From positions 71,892,624 through 71,956,623 of the forward strand of contig CM049308.1 of assembly GCA_026874595.1 (NCBI GenBank): a DNA stretch of 64,000 nt. The letters run 5' to 3'. Origin of the DNA: Sipunculus nudus. Its lineage: Eukaryota > Annelida > Sipuncula > Golfingiida > Sipunculidae. Each line of letters starts with the position of its first letter. The stretch's first letter is position 1. The notes under the pieces are model-generated. The model was not told where the DNA came from. It saw nothing but the letters and a program-made list of their open reading frames with translations, and ran no database searches. The position numbers and the translations under genes are program-made. Of this stretch, positions 12,291 to 24,099 are shown piece after piece.

Positions 12291-14627
12291 CATATATTTT
12301 TGTATCCCAAAACAAAGTCGGGGGGGGGGATACTATGGTTTAGTTCATGACGGTCCCGCCGCCGCCCCAGATAATCTTGTTTACGCGATCTTTACCAAAC
12401 TTGGTATTTGCATAGATATGAGTGAGAGGACGAAGCCTATTTAGAATGGGGTCATGACCTATACTAGGAGAGTGACCTTGAACTTTATAGGTCAATTTTT
12501 AGGGAAATCACACAAATTCTTAAATATCTCAAGAAATCTTGCATGGAATGATAAAAAAAATCAAGTTGACTGATGATCTTGGATAGGGTTGTCATATATA
12601 TACCGGAAACTGGTGGCGCCACCTATTATCCTTTTCTTATTTTTGCACCTTTTTATACCCCCATCATTGCCACTTGACAGTACTGTGAGCATTAAAAAAA
12701 TAGACATATTTCTTTCATATTTTGCATTTCCATTTAATTGCCCAGATATTCCCGTAGTTTGTGTGATTGTAAATTTCTTTCTACTCTTTTAACATTGTTG
12801 TAAAGAATACCAATATCCTAAATCGTACGCTTTTAGACTGTGTGTTTCTTATAATAATATTTCGGATTTCAATTACAATCATTTACAATTATTCAAAAAT
12901 TATCAGATGAGCATTCCATACTAATTTTCTTGTTTCTCTATGGGTCTAATGCTCTTAACTTGTTAAATACAACGTGTTCTTTTTCAAGGCGAAACTAATG
13001 TAGATATTGAAATAGTGTTCAAAGAAATTAGGTATTTCTTTTGGTGATTTCTTAACTTTAAACTTTGACCCGAAAATTACTACCAAGGGTTTCCACATAA
13101 AGATTCGGTACCATGTGCGTAGCTTATTCGACAACTAATTCATTTAGTCCTTTGGGTTACTGTCCCACATTTATATTTGACATGCACCATATAATGTATA
13201 TAATGCCTTTTTATCCGTTTTAGCTCAAAAAGTGTTGCATTGTATGGACTATGCAGACAAAAATGTTTTAGAATGAAATGGGGTTAGATATGTTATAGAA
13301 CCCTCATATTATACTATGATTGCCTGGGAAGGTTTCACTTTAGATGTAATTATAATTAAAAACCATATTTACTATAATGGTAGTGTACAACCTCTTTCAT
13401 CATGATGGTGCGAACCCCTATGTTCGGCTGCGATTGCATGCATGGGATATGCCACAACTCGTCCAAATTTATTCTCCCATAACAGAAAAGTGAAGGATTT
13501 ACTACGATTTCTTGTCCTGTATACGATATATCACGCTTGCCTACGAGTGGCTTCACGACAGCCACGATATCATGAGCAGAAGGTATGCAAATAAAGGAAT
13601 ACAAGATTAGTCATAGTCTCTTTGGATTACAAAAACTGCTATCGTGTAACGATAGTGAGATTTTTTTTTCTACCATATACTGCCTTTAAGCCAACTGTTA
13701 AATTGCCTGTTAAAGGACATTTTACCAGTAACTGCTATAGATTTATGTATTGTAAAACAAAGCAGATTCTTTTGCCTTCTGGTCCATTACGTTAATGAAT
13801 TATCAGTTTTCTTCCATTTGTGAAAATGAAGAAAATCTCCTTTTACCACAATTGTATAAATTGCATATTCATCGAGTTTCGTCATGCAAAGATAGCACCG
13901 CCATAGATATCCCCGTAATAGCAACAAACGAGTTATTAGTAAATAAAATTTGTTGCAGAGAACACTGAATTGTCAGTCTAGTCTTTTGTCACTCTCTTTA
14001 TATGGTTCGCTTTGGTCATACACCACAGAAATGCCAAAAATACGCAAAAGATATCTTTCTTGCGCCTTCATTTCCTGAAAACCATCCCCCATTAGATGTA
14101 ATCTAACACAGCAAATTTAACCCCATAAGCCAAGTTCCACAGGGTTCAGTCCAGACGTTTGGCTATAAATAAATGATCTCCCACAATCATTGCATTTGTT
14201 TTTTCGACATCTGGCATGTTTATTTGACAATACAACAATTTCCTTTGGCATAAAAAATCAATGACGATATCCCGTTTTCCTATTATGTCCGAACTCATTT
14301 TATATCGCTCCCTTTTCTGCCTGGCCATAATAAAAGACACATATATTGTTGGAATGTCGGTGAAGTTACACCATGGGGATTGTCACTGAGGCGTCACAGC
14401 TGAGCAGATTCATTGGAAGTGCTTACACAGTCGTTTTCAAAATAACTACAATATAAATGTGATTTGTCGAAAGGGTAACTAAAAAATGCGTTCACATCTA
14501 AACCCACAGCGCATAACGATGTGTTTGATAACCCAAGATAAAGTCAAGTACAACTGGAAACGATTTTATAGAGATAGGTTGATGACAAACTGATTCTATC
14601 AGATTCATTTAATCCTTTATTTTGAAG

Positions 14628-14946
14628 TCAGCTTTGTTGACTGCGTTGATGTTGCCATGTTTTCGTCCTGCAGCCAACGCTCAATAATACATGTCTCTTA
14701 TCATTTTGCCAACAGTCTAGACACAGTAAACACTTTAAACGTTCTGATATCCCGTCCACAGTGTTCGCCACTGTAATTTCCAACCCTTTGACGTCAAATG
14801 TCTTTTGGATAGCCACAAGAGTAATCAATGCAAAGCCGGCTCTCCTGTTTTTTTTTCTCCTTGATACTTGACGTCTGCCCACAAGTTTGTGCTCGGCTCC
14901 CACTTCCGCCAGCCATTTCTCAAAGGTGCACGTTTTCCTTTGAACA
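14628..14946 (-). CDS. Unrecognised open frame, possible exon
   Basis: A minus-strand frame stays open for about 106 codons and ends at a TGA at 14628. Its amino-acid composition looks more protein-like than its neighbours: CTFEKWLAEVGAEHK near the start, a basic RRKKNRR patch, then ITVANTVDG, and a C-x-x-C-like CLLCLDC motif near the end. No family is recognised, and no strong acceptor was identified upstream. It could be an exon, a decayed transposon frame or chance. Treat the product as unknown. Confidence 0.22.
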
Positions 14947-15221
14947 ACTTGATGTATACAACAGAATCATGAAGGACAATTATAAATATAGTTTTTTTTA
15001 TTGTTTATACCATAAGTGTCTTTGTCTAATGACTGTGGTGTGGAAGACCATATCAGTATCGTACATGATAGAAAAAGTGAAGTATTGTAAACGAGAACAT
15101 GTGAGTTGTGTAAAGAACAGAAAAAGGTGAATGTACACTGTGTTTGGCTACAGATTCGCGAGGTTAAAAATTCGCGATTTTCACTTTTCAATGATTCGCG
15201 AGGGTTCCATTTTCGCGTAAA

Positions 15222-15443
15222 GGAACCTAATAATGTCGGATAAAATACGAAACGAGAAGGTAAACTGGAACCTATTTATGTCGGATAAAATACAGATATG
15301 AACAGGTAAACTGATCTGTATCGTACTGGGTAGCGCAAAGTGAACTTAAAGGGGAACCTATTAGTACCGTACAGAACAGACAAAGGAGAGGGTTAGTGGG
15401 AACTTATCAGTATCGGTCAGAAAGGAGTCAAGCTAGGGTAAAA
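15222..15443. repeat. ~45-bp minisatellite, five degenerate units
   Basis: Units start GGAACCTA(T/A)T at about 15222, 15267, 15353 and 15398, with a more diverged unit at 15313. Each contains GTCGGATAAAATAC or a variant and ends in GGTAAACT or similar. Just upstream (15155-15217), TTCGCGA occurs several times in both orientations. This is non-coding repeat sequence. Confidence 0.65.
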
Positions 15444-17568
15444 GGGATGATTGATTTTTTTTTTCAAAAAGAATAGAAAACCATTTTACGTCTGCATGCC
15501 TGTATGTACGTTTATTTGTATCTGATCTGTGGATATAAACAAATTTGTATGGCATAAGTGTGCGCTTACCCCCACGTTGTCAGTCAATTTGAAGCTGAAG
15601 CAAGTAGCATATTAGCAGTATTAGTATTCAGGCCCTAATTAGAAACGCATTGCTTATTTATCGACATTAACGCCCACATGCCCATAAAGTCATATTAGTT
15701 GTTCTCCCAATAAAAATGTGCTAATTAGCCATGAGATGTTTTATTATATTACGTCTATTCACTTGTCGAAATTCTTTAATGAAATACATCTATTTTAGAA
15801 AAGTTAAAGTAAATGGCTTGGGCTCAATGCAAAAGCATTTAAACGTGTGGCATTTGTATCAGAATGCGTGAGTACAAAAATATGACGAGGCGGTGAGATT
15901 TTTTTCATAGTCGGCCTCAACCAGAGTGAGCGTAATATCTACACGATTGTCCTTTACTATAGGTATCATCGAGTATTTAGGAATTTGTAACAATCTCTTT
16001 TGAATTAATGGAATGAAAGATGGAATCTTAGTCATTGTAGAGATGTAAATGGCAAGAACCTAATTGGTTTACTAGAGTTAGTATAATAGATTATATTCAT
16101 GATATATGCTTGGCCCGTATTAATTATTTAATTGAATAAGGCTTCCTATTCCGCTGTTCCATCAAGCACTAATTGCTTATGACGGCACATGAATTTTATC
16201 TGGTCTAACAAAATTGCAGAAAGGTTATCAAGATTACACATGCGTGGTATTAATGCTGCCTGTCATATCAGCCAATGAGCATTTCTCTCTTACTGTATTA
16301 CCTAAATCGAATTCTTTTTATCAAGACTGACGCATTTCTCGGGTAATTAAGTTAATATATAATTATACCGCAAGTCTACAAATTGGCTTCCCAGGAAACA
16401 TTCAAATCGATTACAGTTAGCGACTCATAAAAGTTTTACCAAGTTTTTTTGCATTACATAATTGTGTTCTTTTCCTTATCTCACTTTTAGTTATCAATAT
16501 AATACTATTGCTTTTGTCAAACAATTTTAACAAAACTCACTTACTGCGAGTTCTCCTTAATGGCGTAATAGGAGTGGAAGTTTAGAACTGTCCCCTCAGA
16601 CACAGGGTTCAACAGATCTATGATTTGTTTGCTTTTATAGAGCTGTCTGACACTGGAGTCCAATATTTTAAAAAATGTTGATTTTGCTTGTGAGTCCCAC
16701 ATGTGGAGTTTATTGACAGAGGAGCAAAACATAGAATACATTCATGAAGAGAGTAGCAAAAACTGCTTCGTTGACTGACTTGTTTTCTTCATTTCTTCAA
16801 AATATTCCAAAATGCAAAGTATTCAATACTGTGCATAACAGTTCGTTCTTCCCAAAATATATATATAAAGATAACCTTCTAGGGAACACAGGTAACGGTG
16901 GAAATGGTGCCGGGGAACACAGGTACGCTCCCCAGACACGACGGACTTTACACGGCGCTTTACCAACACCATGTAGTTGTAAAGTTTGCCGTTCCTGCAT
17001 TTGCTAGGTTTTGTCACGAGAGTGCTACTCGAGTTGTTATTGGCTGAATAATCAGCTGATGCAGTGTGTGAATACACAAGCTCTTTCTATTCTGTGTACC
17101 TCGGGACTCAATATCGCATGTTGTTCATAAAACGCAATGTAAGAGCAAATTTGGTATGCTGTCAGTTGCATCATATGCACGATGCATGACAGTGCATGGC
17201 TCTCCGCTTTCTGATGTCAATCCCAGAAAATCTAGTTCACAGGCAGCGTTTAGATGGTGAAAAATATGCTGTCTACCCGCTGCCTCGGGGTCGCATGCAC
17301 CAAGAGAACGGGTTGTCCCAGGTTCTACCTTTAACAGCTGGGACCTTTGAAACACCACCGAATCATTTTGATGGAACAGAAACTTATTTTAGAAACCAAA
17401 AGAACTTCTTGCAAGAAAAATAAAACAGAACGAATATTATTAAATAATCAAATTCTACTATACTTCAACAAAATGGTGGTGGAAAACCAAGAGCGATAGT
17501 CTGATTTCTTCTCGGGTCCAGTTGCCACCAATCTCTCTCCGCAGACAGCTAGCTGCCAGGCTTGAGAC

Positions 17569-17599
17569 TGCCCCCCCCCCCCCCCAAAAAAAAAAAAAA
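17569..17599. repeat. Adjacent C and A homopolymers
   Basis: About 16 C are followed directly by about 14 A. The length is likely unstable, and no gene is associated. Confidence 0.9.
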
Positions 17600-18075
17600 C
17601 AACAACTGATAACCAGTGACTTATTCATTCCTGACGTGCATTCCAAGATCGGACATGTGCTGCCATCTTTCGTACAGACTAAAACATAGATGTTGCAAGT
17701 CGGATATCGGTACTATAAGGCTGAATTACTTGCTCTTGATGAACAAAGGAAACTGTTTAATTCGTTCGACCTTTCTCAGGTAACTATCTCTGCAATGTCT
17801 GTGGGGAGGAGCAACTGGCCGCGGATATGTATAAACAAACCATGCATTTATTAGGTAAATATATGTGGTTTACAAAGTAATTATTTGGTGCAAATACATT
17901 GCGTTGTCTACTTATTTGATTACTGTAACTTTGGACAAAATAGCGACTAGATAATGGGATCATACAGCTGTTTTTAAATATAAGAAGATCAGCCATTTTT
18001 TTTTTATTTCTCTTAGTATAGGACATAAGCGGTGGTTACCAATAAAATGAATATTTGACGTGAAAACAAATATGA

Positions 18076-18290
18076 AACACGCAGGTGTGATTAAAAATTA
18101 CACGTGTCAATTTGAACGTGTCAGTTTCATATCACGTGGCGGATGAACTGACACATGTGAGACGGGTCAGTTTCATTTATACATGCATTGTGTAAGCTGT
18201 TTTGGACGAAGTTCTCCCCCAACTGACATGTGTCGATTTGATCGTGTCAGTTTTCGATTATTCTGAACGTACATCGGCTGACACCTGCAT
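18076..18290. promoter_or_regulatory. Cluster of palindromic TGACACGTGTCA-like words
   Basis: In about 215 bases the words ACACGTGTCA, ACGTGTCAGTTTCAT, TCACGTGG, CTGACACATGTG, GGGTCAGTTTCAT, CTGACATGTGTCG, TCGTGTCAGTTTTCG and CTGACACCTG occur in both orientations. Several contain a CACGTG or CACATG E-box core. This may be a decayed short tandem repeat or a clustered binding-site region. No gene start is recognised nearby. Confidence 0.35.
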
Positions 18291-18299
18291 TTCCTGCTC

Positions 18300-21200
18300 G
18301 TATTCTTTAAATATTCTTCATGATGTATAAAACAAACAAGTTTTGCGCCTTTTCCGTCTTTTTAATAATCATGCGAGGCGGCATATTTGTCTTCAGACCA
18401 GGGTATCAGTTGTTCAGTAAAAATGTTTTTGTGATTCTTTTATTTCATCTTTGACTATCTGCATAACGATGATTTATCTATAACACTTGTTTTATTTATC
18501 TTCTGTAAGACGCATTTGCTAACAACTGGTATTAGTTAGTAATTAGTTTGACTTTCATGATATTATATATAGCACGCATGTTCATTGAAATTCGGATTTT
18601 TTATTTTTGTAGAAACGCATTAAAATAAACAAGTTTCCATCGAGAATTCATAAAAGGTCTTTAGTTAGTCATCCACTTTTATATTTGATGTTTCAAAAAA
18701 TAATCTCCAAATTGCAATGGTCATCCACTGGTGGAATAGATTATACTGCGTAACAAGGAGAAGCACAGCTATGACTAACTTATTCAGAAAACAGAGGACT
18801 TTGCAAGCCCATAGGTAAAAACCTATAGAGGTTGTATGACAAATACCACAAATAGCAAATAAAGCTGTTAATGATATATTTAATTATTTTAATGATTTAT
18901 GCTATATGATATTCAGCCTTGACAAACATGGCAGGAATAATAAAATGATTGCTAAAATTAGTGAAAACATTGGTACATTAAACCAAAAACCTGTTTAATA
19001 ATTCAGAGTGATCTGACATATCTGAGGTAGCGACCAGTCAAGAAGCCTTTGGTGTTATTTATTAGCCGTTTGGGAAAAAATCAGGCCTGTGGTCTTGTAA
19101 TATCTGTGTGAGAGAAGCATCATTTGTGGTGGTTACAATTTCTTCATGTATCCTGTGAATTAAAATATGCCATATATTTTTACTTTGAAAAAAATAAATA
19201 AATAAAACTTACACACAACAGATTTGGATTCTATAGGGAAAATTACCCATAAAATAGTCTAAATGTAAAGTCGTCACAATTAGTCACAAGAATATCTTTT
19301 CATGAATGTTTCTATACCGTTATATATAGATGATGCACAATTGTAAACCTTAGGTGAATAGTAAAGGAAGTTAACATGTTAAACTATTTATAAAATAACA
19401 ATATAATAAACAACGATGTTGTATCCCTTTTGGAATGTTTGGCACAGGGGCGTTTATCTTCAAAGGTTACAGCTGATCAACATTTTTTACAACGCCCAAA
19501 TCCTCAAATTAGAGCATGATTATTTAAATCATATTAACACTCGTGCCGTTAAGACCATGTCCCAAGTAAAATTGTCACTTTTAGATTTTTATTTGTAAGA
19601 CCGAAGACTCAGTGCTCCTTTGAAGCTGATCCTATAAACTTTGAAATTATTGTCCTGAATACGAGAAACATTTTTTCAATTGCTGCTCTGAATAGTCATG
19701 TGTTTTGCAGGGTTTTTTTTAGCAACAGATAAAACATAAATGAAATCGGGACCTTGTATACTTACAAAAATAGTATCGCCATAAAATTACGTATCAATTT
19801 GGAACCAGAGGTCTGCAGCGATCATAAAGGAAGCCCCATACGCCATCTCATGAAAGTTAGCACCAGGCCGAACATAAATATTAGGTGCAAATCTGTGACC
19901 GTTCAAGATTGCCATCATATATTAGAATACTTAACCATGATGCACGAGTACCCTGGTGACAGTATTTTACGGTAAAGACTAAGTATAATGTCGACATCTT
20001 GCTCGTACCACACCTCTGAGTAAAGGTCAATTTTTTTATCAGTCGTATGGAATATTCGCATTGTGCTGACAACATGCTGAGTCTTAAATATATTGGCACA
20101 TGTACGAGGTACTGCCAGCAGTGGGCAAGAAGACGATATAAAAACTGATTTATCCCTATGAGCCTCGATGCCATCCCTACCAACCGCAGTGAGGCAAAAC
20201 AATCACGGAAAATGACTTCAACATAGCCAGAACATGGTGTACTTGAAATGTAGACGGCGACCTAAACGCAAATTACTCCCAGTCGTGGTTTAATGTGCAG
20301 GCGCTGTAGTATATGCTAATGCTTTAATTGGCTCCTTTAAAGCCATCAGACCCCCGGATGCGGAAACGTCACAGTCCGGTGCAGCAGGTGGGGGCAAAGA
20401 GTGGGTGTACATGATCATGAAGAAATTAAAGATGAGACGTTACAGCAAGAAGCCTTATGAAGCGACGGCCGTTACAAAGCCCATGCCGGGACAGAAATCA
20501 ACTTATCCTGGATCTCTGCTGAGGGAGAGGGCACGGAGGGCACGTGTCTTGTGTCGAAGCTGTCTCCATCAGAAGCCTACTCAGTATATGTCTCAAGGTT
20601 CATCGCTGTTAAGCTTGAAGGATTCAGTCACTGTGTCGTGATCCCGATCACCATCAATTCTTCTCCACATAACGTTTTACATTCGCAATGAAAAAATTGC
20701 GATGTCTGTATTATCCGACTTTACACTGTTCCTTCGGGTCATGCTCCGACTTAGATAATCTCTTTTGCCTCGTAAGCTTACAACACATACAGCCATAATA
20801 GTTGCTGGAAGGACGTTAATTATTCATTTCATCAGTACCAATGTCACATTATCAGTATCTATTCACTCTTGGGTAAAAAGAGCACCCCTTGTGGTTAAAA
20901 TCTTGGTCAGGGGTCTTAGAACGTAGAACGCGAAGACAAGTCTAGAGTCATATCCGTGACATGGTTTGTGGATAATGTCTTTAGCGGCTTTTCTAATATC
21001 TCTGAAAAAATAATGTATTTTGTCCGTCTGTTTTCTACACACAATCGCCCATAAAAGACGCTCAAGTGTTATGCCAATAAAAACTGATGCTGAGTAAAAA
21101 AATAACAAAATGTATCAGATATAACAACTGCCAGCTTCTCCCATATTTCAACCTCATTTTTCCTTTTTCGGTCAACAATAAATCGTGAATGCTACAATAA

Positions 21201-22290
21201 CATATGACAGAAATCGGACGCTCACGGCCGGGGCGCCCGCCTTATATCGCTTACTCTGTTGATCCAATCATTTCTCTCAGTAAAAATGTTGCTTTGCGCC
21301 CAAGAGGTCCATTATGTACAAGTGGGTTAGAGCTATCCATTAAGATATCATAAAATGGATACCGTCAGGGGATGGTTGGCCAGTGCTAGCTAACTTGATG
21401 TTAGTGAATTGAACCTTCTTTTTTATCGTCTTTGTTCATTTGTGCTCGGTATCCAGCATGACGGAGAAATATTTGTTTCCAAGAAAAGTCCTGCATGATA
21501 TAAGAGTGACTATCCTGTCTTAAATATAGTTACATAATGATGAAAGAGGGCATCAACGACGATCGCTGGCTGTGAAAAGCATTACTACAGCTACTAATAA
21601 AAACTGTCGGGAATCGATTCGATATAACATCAGTTATCAATCAATCTACAATGATAAAATCAAAATATGATCTTTTGAGACTGGGACAACATATCTGAAA
21701 TGTGTTTTACTAGACTCTCCTGGACTTAAGCGCACGGAATATTTTAAAATTAAGACCGAAACATTCAATCAAGATATTTTAAGACTCAGCACGTTGTCAG
21801 CACAAGGCGGTTATCCCATTAAGCCAAGCCAAGTCTATACGGACTCTGGAAACGAAAAAAATATGGTGCGATGACGATATTTGACTAAATTCTATTAAAT
21901 TACCTGTCAAGACAGTGCGTTTAAATTTGCAAGTTGACAAGGAAAATTTAAAAATTGGCTTACAATATTGAAATTGTGTTTATAATCAACATAAAAAAAT
22001 TTGTTTTCCATACCTAAATAAATCTTCAAAGAATCGAAGCAGCAGTACAAGTTAGCAGCAATACCGAAAGACCAAGTTCCCAGCTGGGGGAGTTACAATA
22101 AATCCACTAGGACACGGAATTGGCGAATCATAAGAATAAATGGTCACTGGTAAGCTGGCCCTTAACCGGGAAATTTGACACAGTGTTGTAAGAGCTATGT
22201 AAGAATGAAGTTGATTGCCTGCCAATTGCATCATAGAAACGATGCATTCAATGTCATGTCGCCGCCGTCTGGCGTAAAAACCCACCAATA
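18300..22290. other. Gene-poor stretch
   Basis: No exon with splice support, RNA gene or complete repeat element was recognised. The sequence is AT-rich, with a slightly GC-richer block around 20240-20640 that contains one open frame (20405-20641) without recognisable motifs. Confidence 0.5.
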
Positions 22291-22303
22291 GCCAGTAAGC
22301 TCC

Positions 22304-23576
22304 AGGACAACCCCCCACCCCCATCCAAGACACTCACACCCCGGACAATTAGCCCCTGACAACTGACAATTACCACCAGCCCCCCCCCCCGGACAACTGC
22401 ACCCGGACAATAACCCCCCCCCCCCCCCCCCCCGAAACAATTACCCCCGTTACAATTATCCCCGGTCAATAAACCCCAAGACAATTACACCCCTGATATA
22501 AAACATACATTTTAATATTAGCTAGTATTAGCAAATATTAGCTGAATTTGAGAAAAATATGATGGGCGATATTGTTATATGTTGCTTATAATGTGTATTT
22601 AAAACTTGGCTGAAGAAATAAGTGAACACTACTTCTTAGATTAAAAAAAATAGGTGGTATGGCCAAAAAAGGTAGGGTTCTCAGACACCGCGCGGTTCAA
22701 ATTCCCCCCACCCCTCCCCCTCCGCATTAAAATGTTTTATTTTTATTTTTAATAAAAGCTTATCAATTTTTAGCTCCAGCCACTAGGACTTTTCTTTCAA
22801 GAAGATAAAATAATACAATTTTGATAAGATTTCCTTTGTTATTAAGTGTTTTTCCCTTTTTAGCAAAACAACTCTGTTTTTATCATGCTTTTTCCTTATC
22901 ATATGACATTTTTATCGAAACATACAACAAGGTAAAAAAATTGCCCTCTCGCACTGATTTCTGAAAAAAAATGCCTGAGAACCAAACCTTTTTTACCTAT
23001 TGAATATACTATAAACCCAACATATTACAGACAGTAAGTGTATTACCAAAGAAAAAACATTACAGTAAATGTTCATCACATGGCCAAGTTATAGGCAGTG
23101 GCTCACAGTTATTCCAATATATCCATAAACTCCAAGGTCCGGCGTACTAAAGGCAGCCTTTATCTAGGCATCTTACATTGTCTCACACTAATTAGACTCA
23201 CTATATAAAGTTTCTTTATTCACAAACATCATCACAATAACAAGGGAATCATGATACATAATTTAATTCCGTTTGAGTGTAAACCTTTTTTCCATTTTAA
23301 TTCCTAACATTTATATATTTAATGGAATTTTATTTTTGGTAAAGGTATACAATTAAGTGATTAAATAGTATATTCTACGTATATATGCAATAAGCTATAC
23401 CAGGGGGTAATTATCCGAGGGTGATTGTCTTGGGTTGTATTTGTCCGGGGTGTTATTGTCCGGGGTGTCATTGTCGCGGGGATCATTGTCGGGGGGGGGG
23501 GGGGAGACGGGAGGGGGGAGTAGTTGTCCGGGGGCAGTTTTCGTTGGAGGGGGGGGGGGGGGGGGGTAGTTGTCCT
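22304..23576. mobile_element. Foldback-like element with minisatellite inverted repeats
   Basis: The left arm (22304-22497) is a string of degenerate ~13-14-bp units of the type CCCCGGACAATTAC. The right arm (23401-23576) is the same string inverted (GTAATTGTCCGGGG type). The outermost bases are AGGACAAC and GTTGTCCT, which are exact complements. About 900 bases of AT-rich, non-coding sequence lie between, including an inner inverted repeat. Long terminal inverted repeats made of short tandem units are the hallmark of foldback (FB-type) transposons. No transposase frame is present, so this would be non-autonomous. No clear target-site duplication was seen. Both arms contain long C or G runs. 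Confidence 0.55.
22665..22994. mobile_element. Inner inverted-repeat unit (MITE-like)
   Basis: Bases 22665-22687 (AAAAAAGGT..GGTTCTCAG.CA) match the complement of 22972-22994 at 20 of 23 positions. An ATAGGT word lies outside on the left (near 22650) and its complement ACCTAT directly outside on the right. The 330-bp unit lies wholly between the arms of the foldback-like element, so it is either a nested MITE or part of that element's core. Confidence 0.45.
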
Positions 23577-23881
23577 CTTGCTCATCAGTAAAACTGGCAG
23601 CGTGTAGACGTCATTAAGAAATATTCACAAACGAACATTCACTTATTCACTAACCTGGGAATATGGGCAAAATAAGTTAATGTCCTCGTGGCGGAGGCTT
23701 GAATTCTTTATAATGCAGATTTATAGTTCGTTTTGTTATGGAATGGCAGTTATTTCTTCGAGAAAATCAGGATTTAAACCATACGAATAAATCATCTCAC
23801 TATAATTTAATAATTTGGGCGTGGCCAAAAAAGTTGCTCCTCTTTGGACTTTGCAGATACATGTTCCCGCAACCAAACCTT

Positions 23882-24095
23882 TTCCGAAGACAGGTCCTCG
23901 CCGGGACGCTGTCCTCGGAGTACTTCCAGAGACAGATCCTCGCCTGGTCGCTGTCCTCGGATTACTTCCAGAGACAGATCCTCGCCTGGTCCCTGTCCTC
24001 GGATTACTTCCGGCGACAGATCCACGCCTAGATGCTGCCTCGGCGTTCTTCCGGAGACAAATCCTCGCCTGGACGCTGTCCTCGGAGTACTTTCG
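23882..24095. repeat. 42-bp minisatellite, about five units
   Basis: Units starting CTGTCCTCGG begin at 23909, 23951, 23993, 24035 and 24076, each with TACTTCC.GAGACAGATCC and TCGCCTGG(T/A)CG. A partial unit precedes them at 23882. The 42-bp period is a multiple of three, which keeps three plus-strand frames and one minus-strand frame open for 97-131 codons. The resulting peptides (LPETDPRLV..LG repeats and others) have no splice context or recognisable domain, so a coding role is unproven. GC-rich compared with its flanks. Confidence 0.8.
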
Positions 24096-24099
24096 TTTC

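Noticed and set aside
13356-14340. Two minus-strand frames both containing GKRDI as a duplicated exon
   Set aside because: Similarity ends after about five residues and the underlying DNA does not align well; probably chance.
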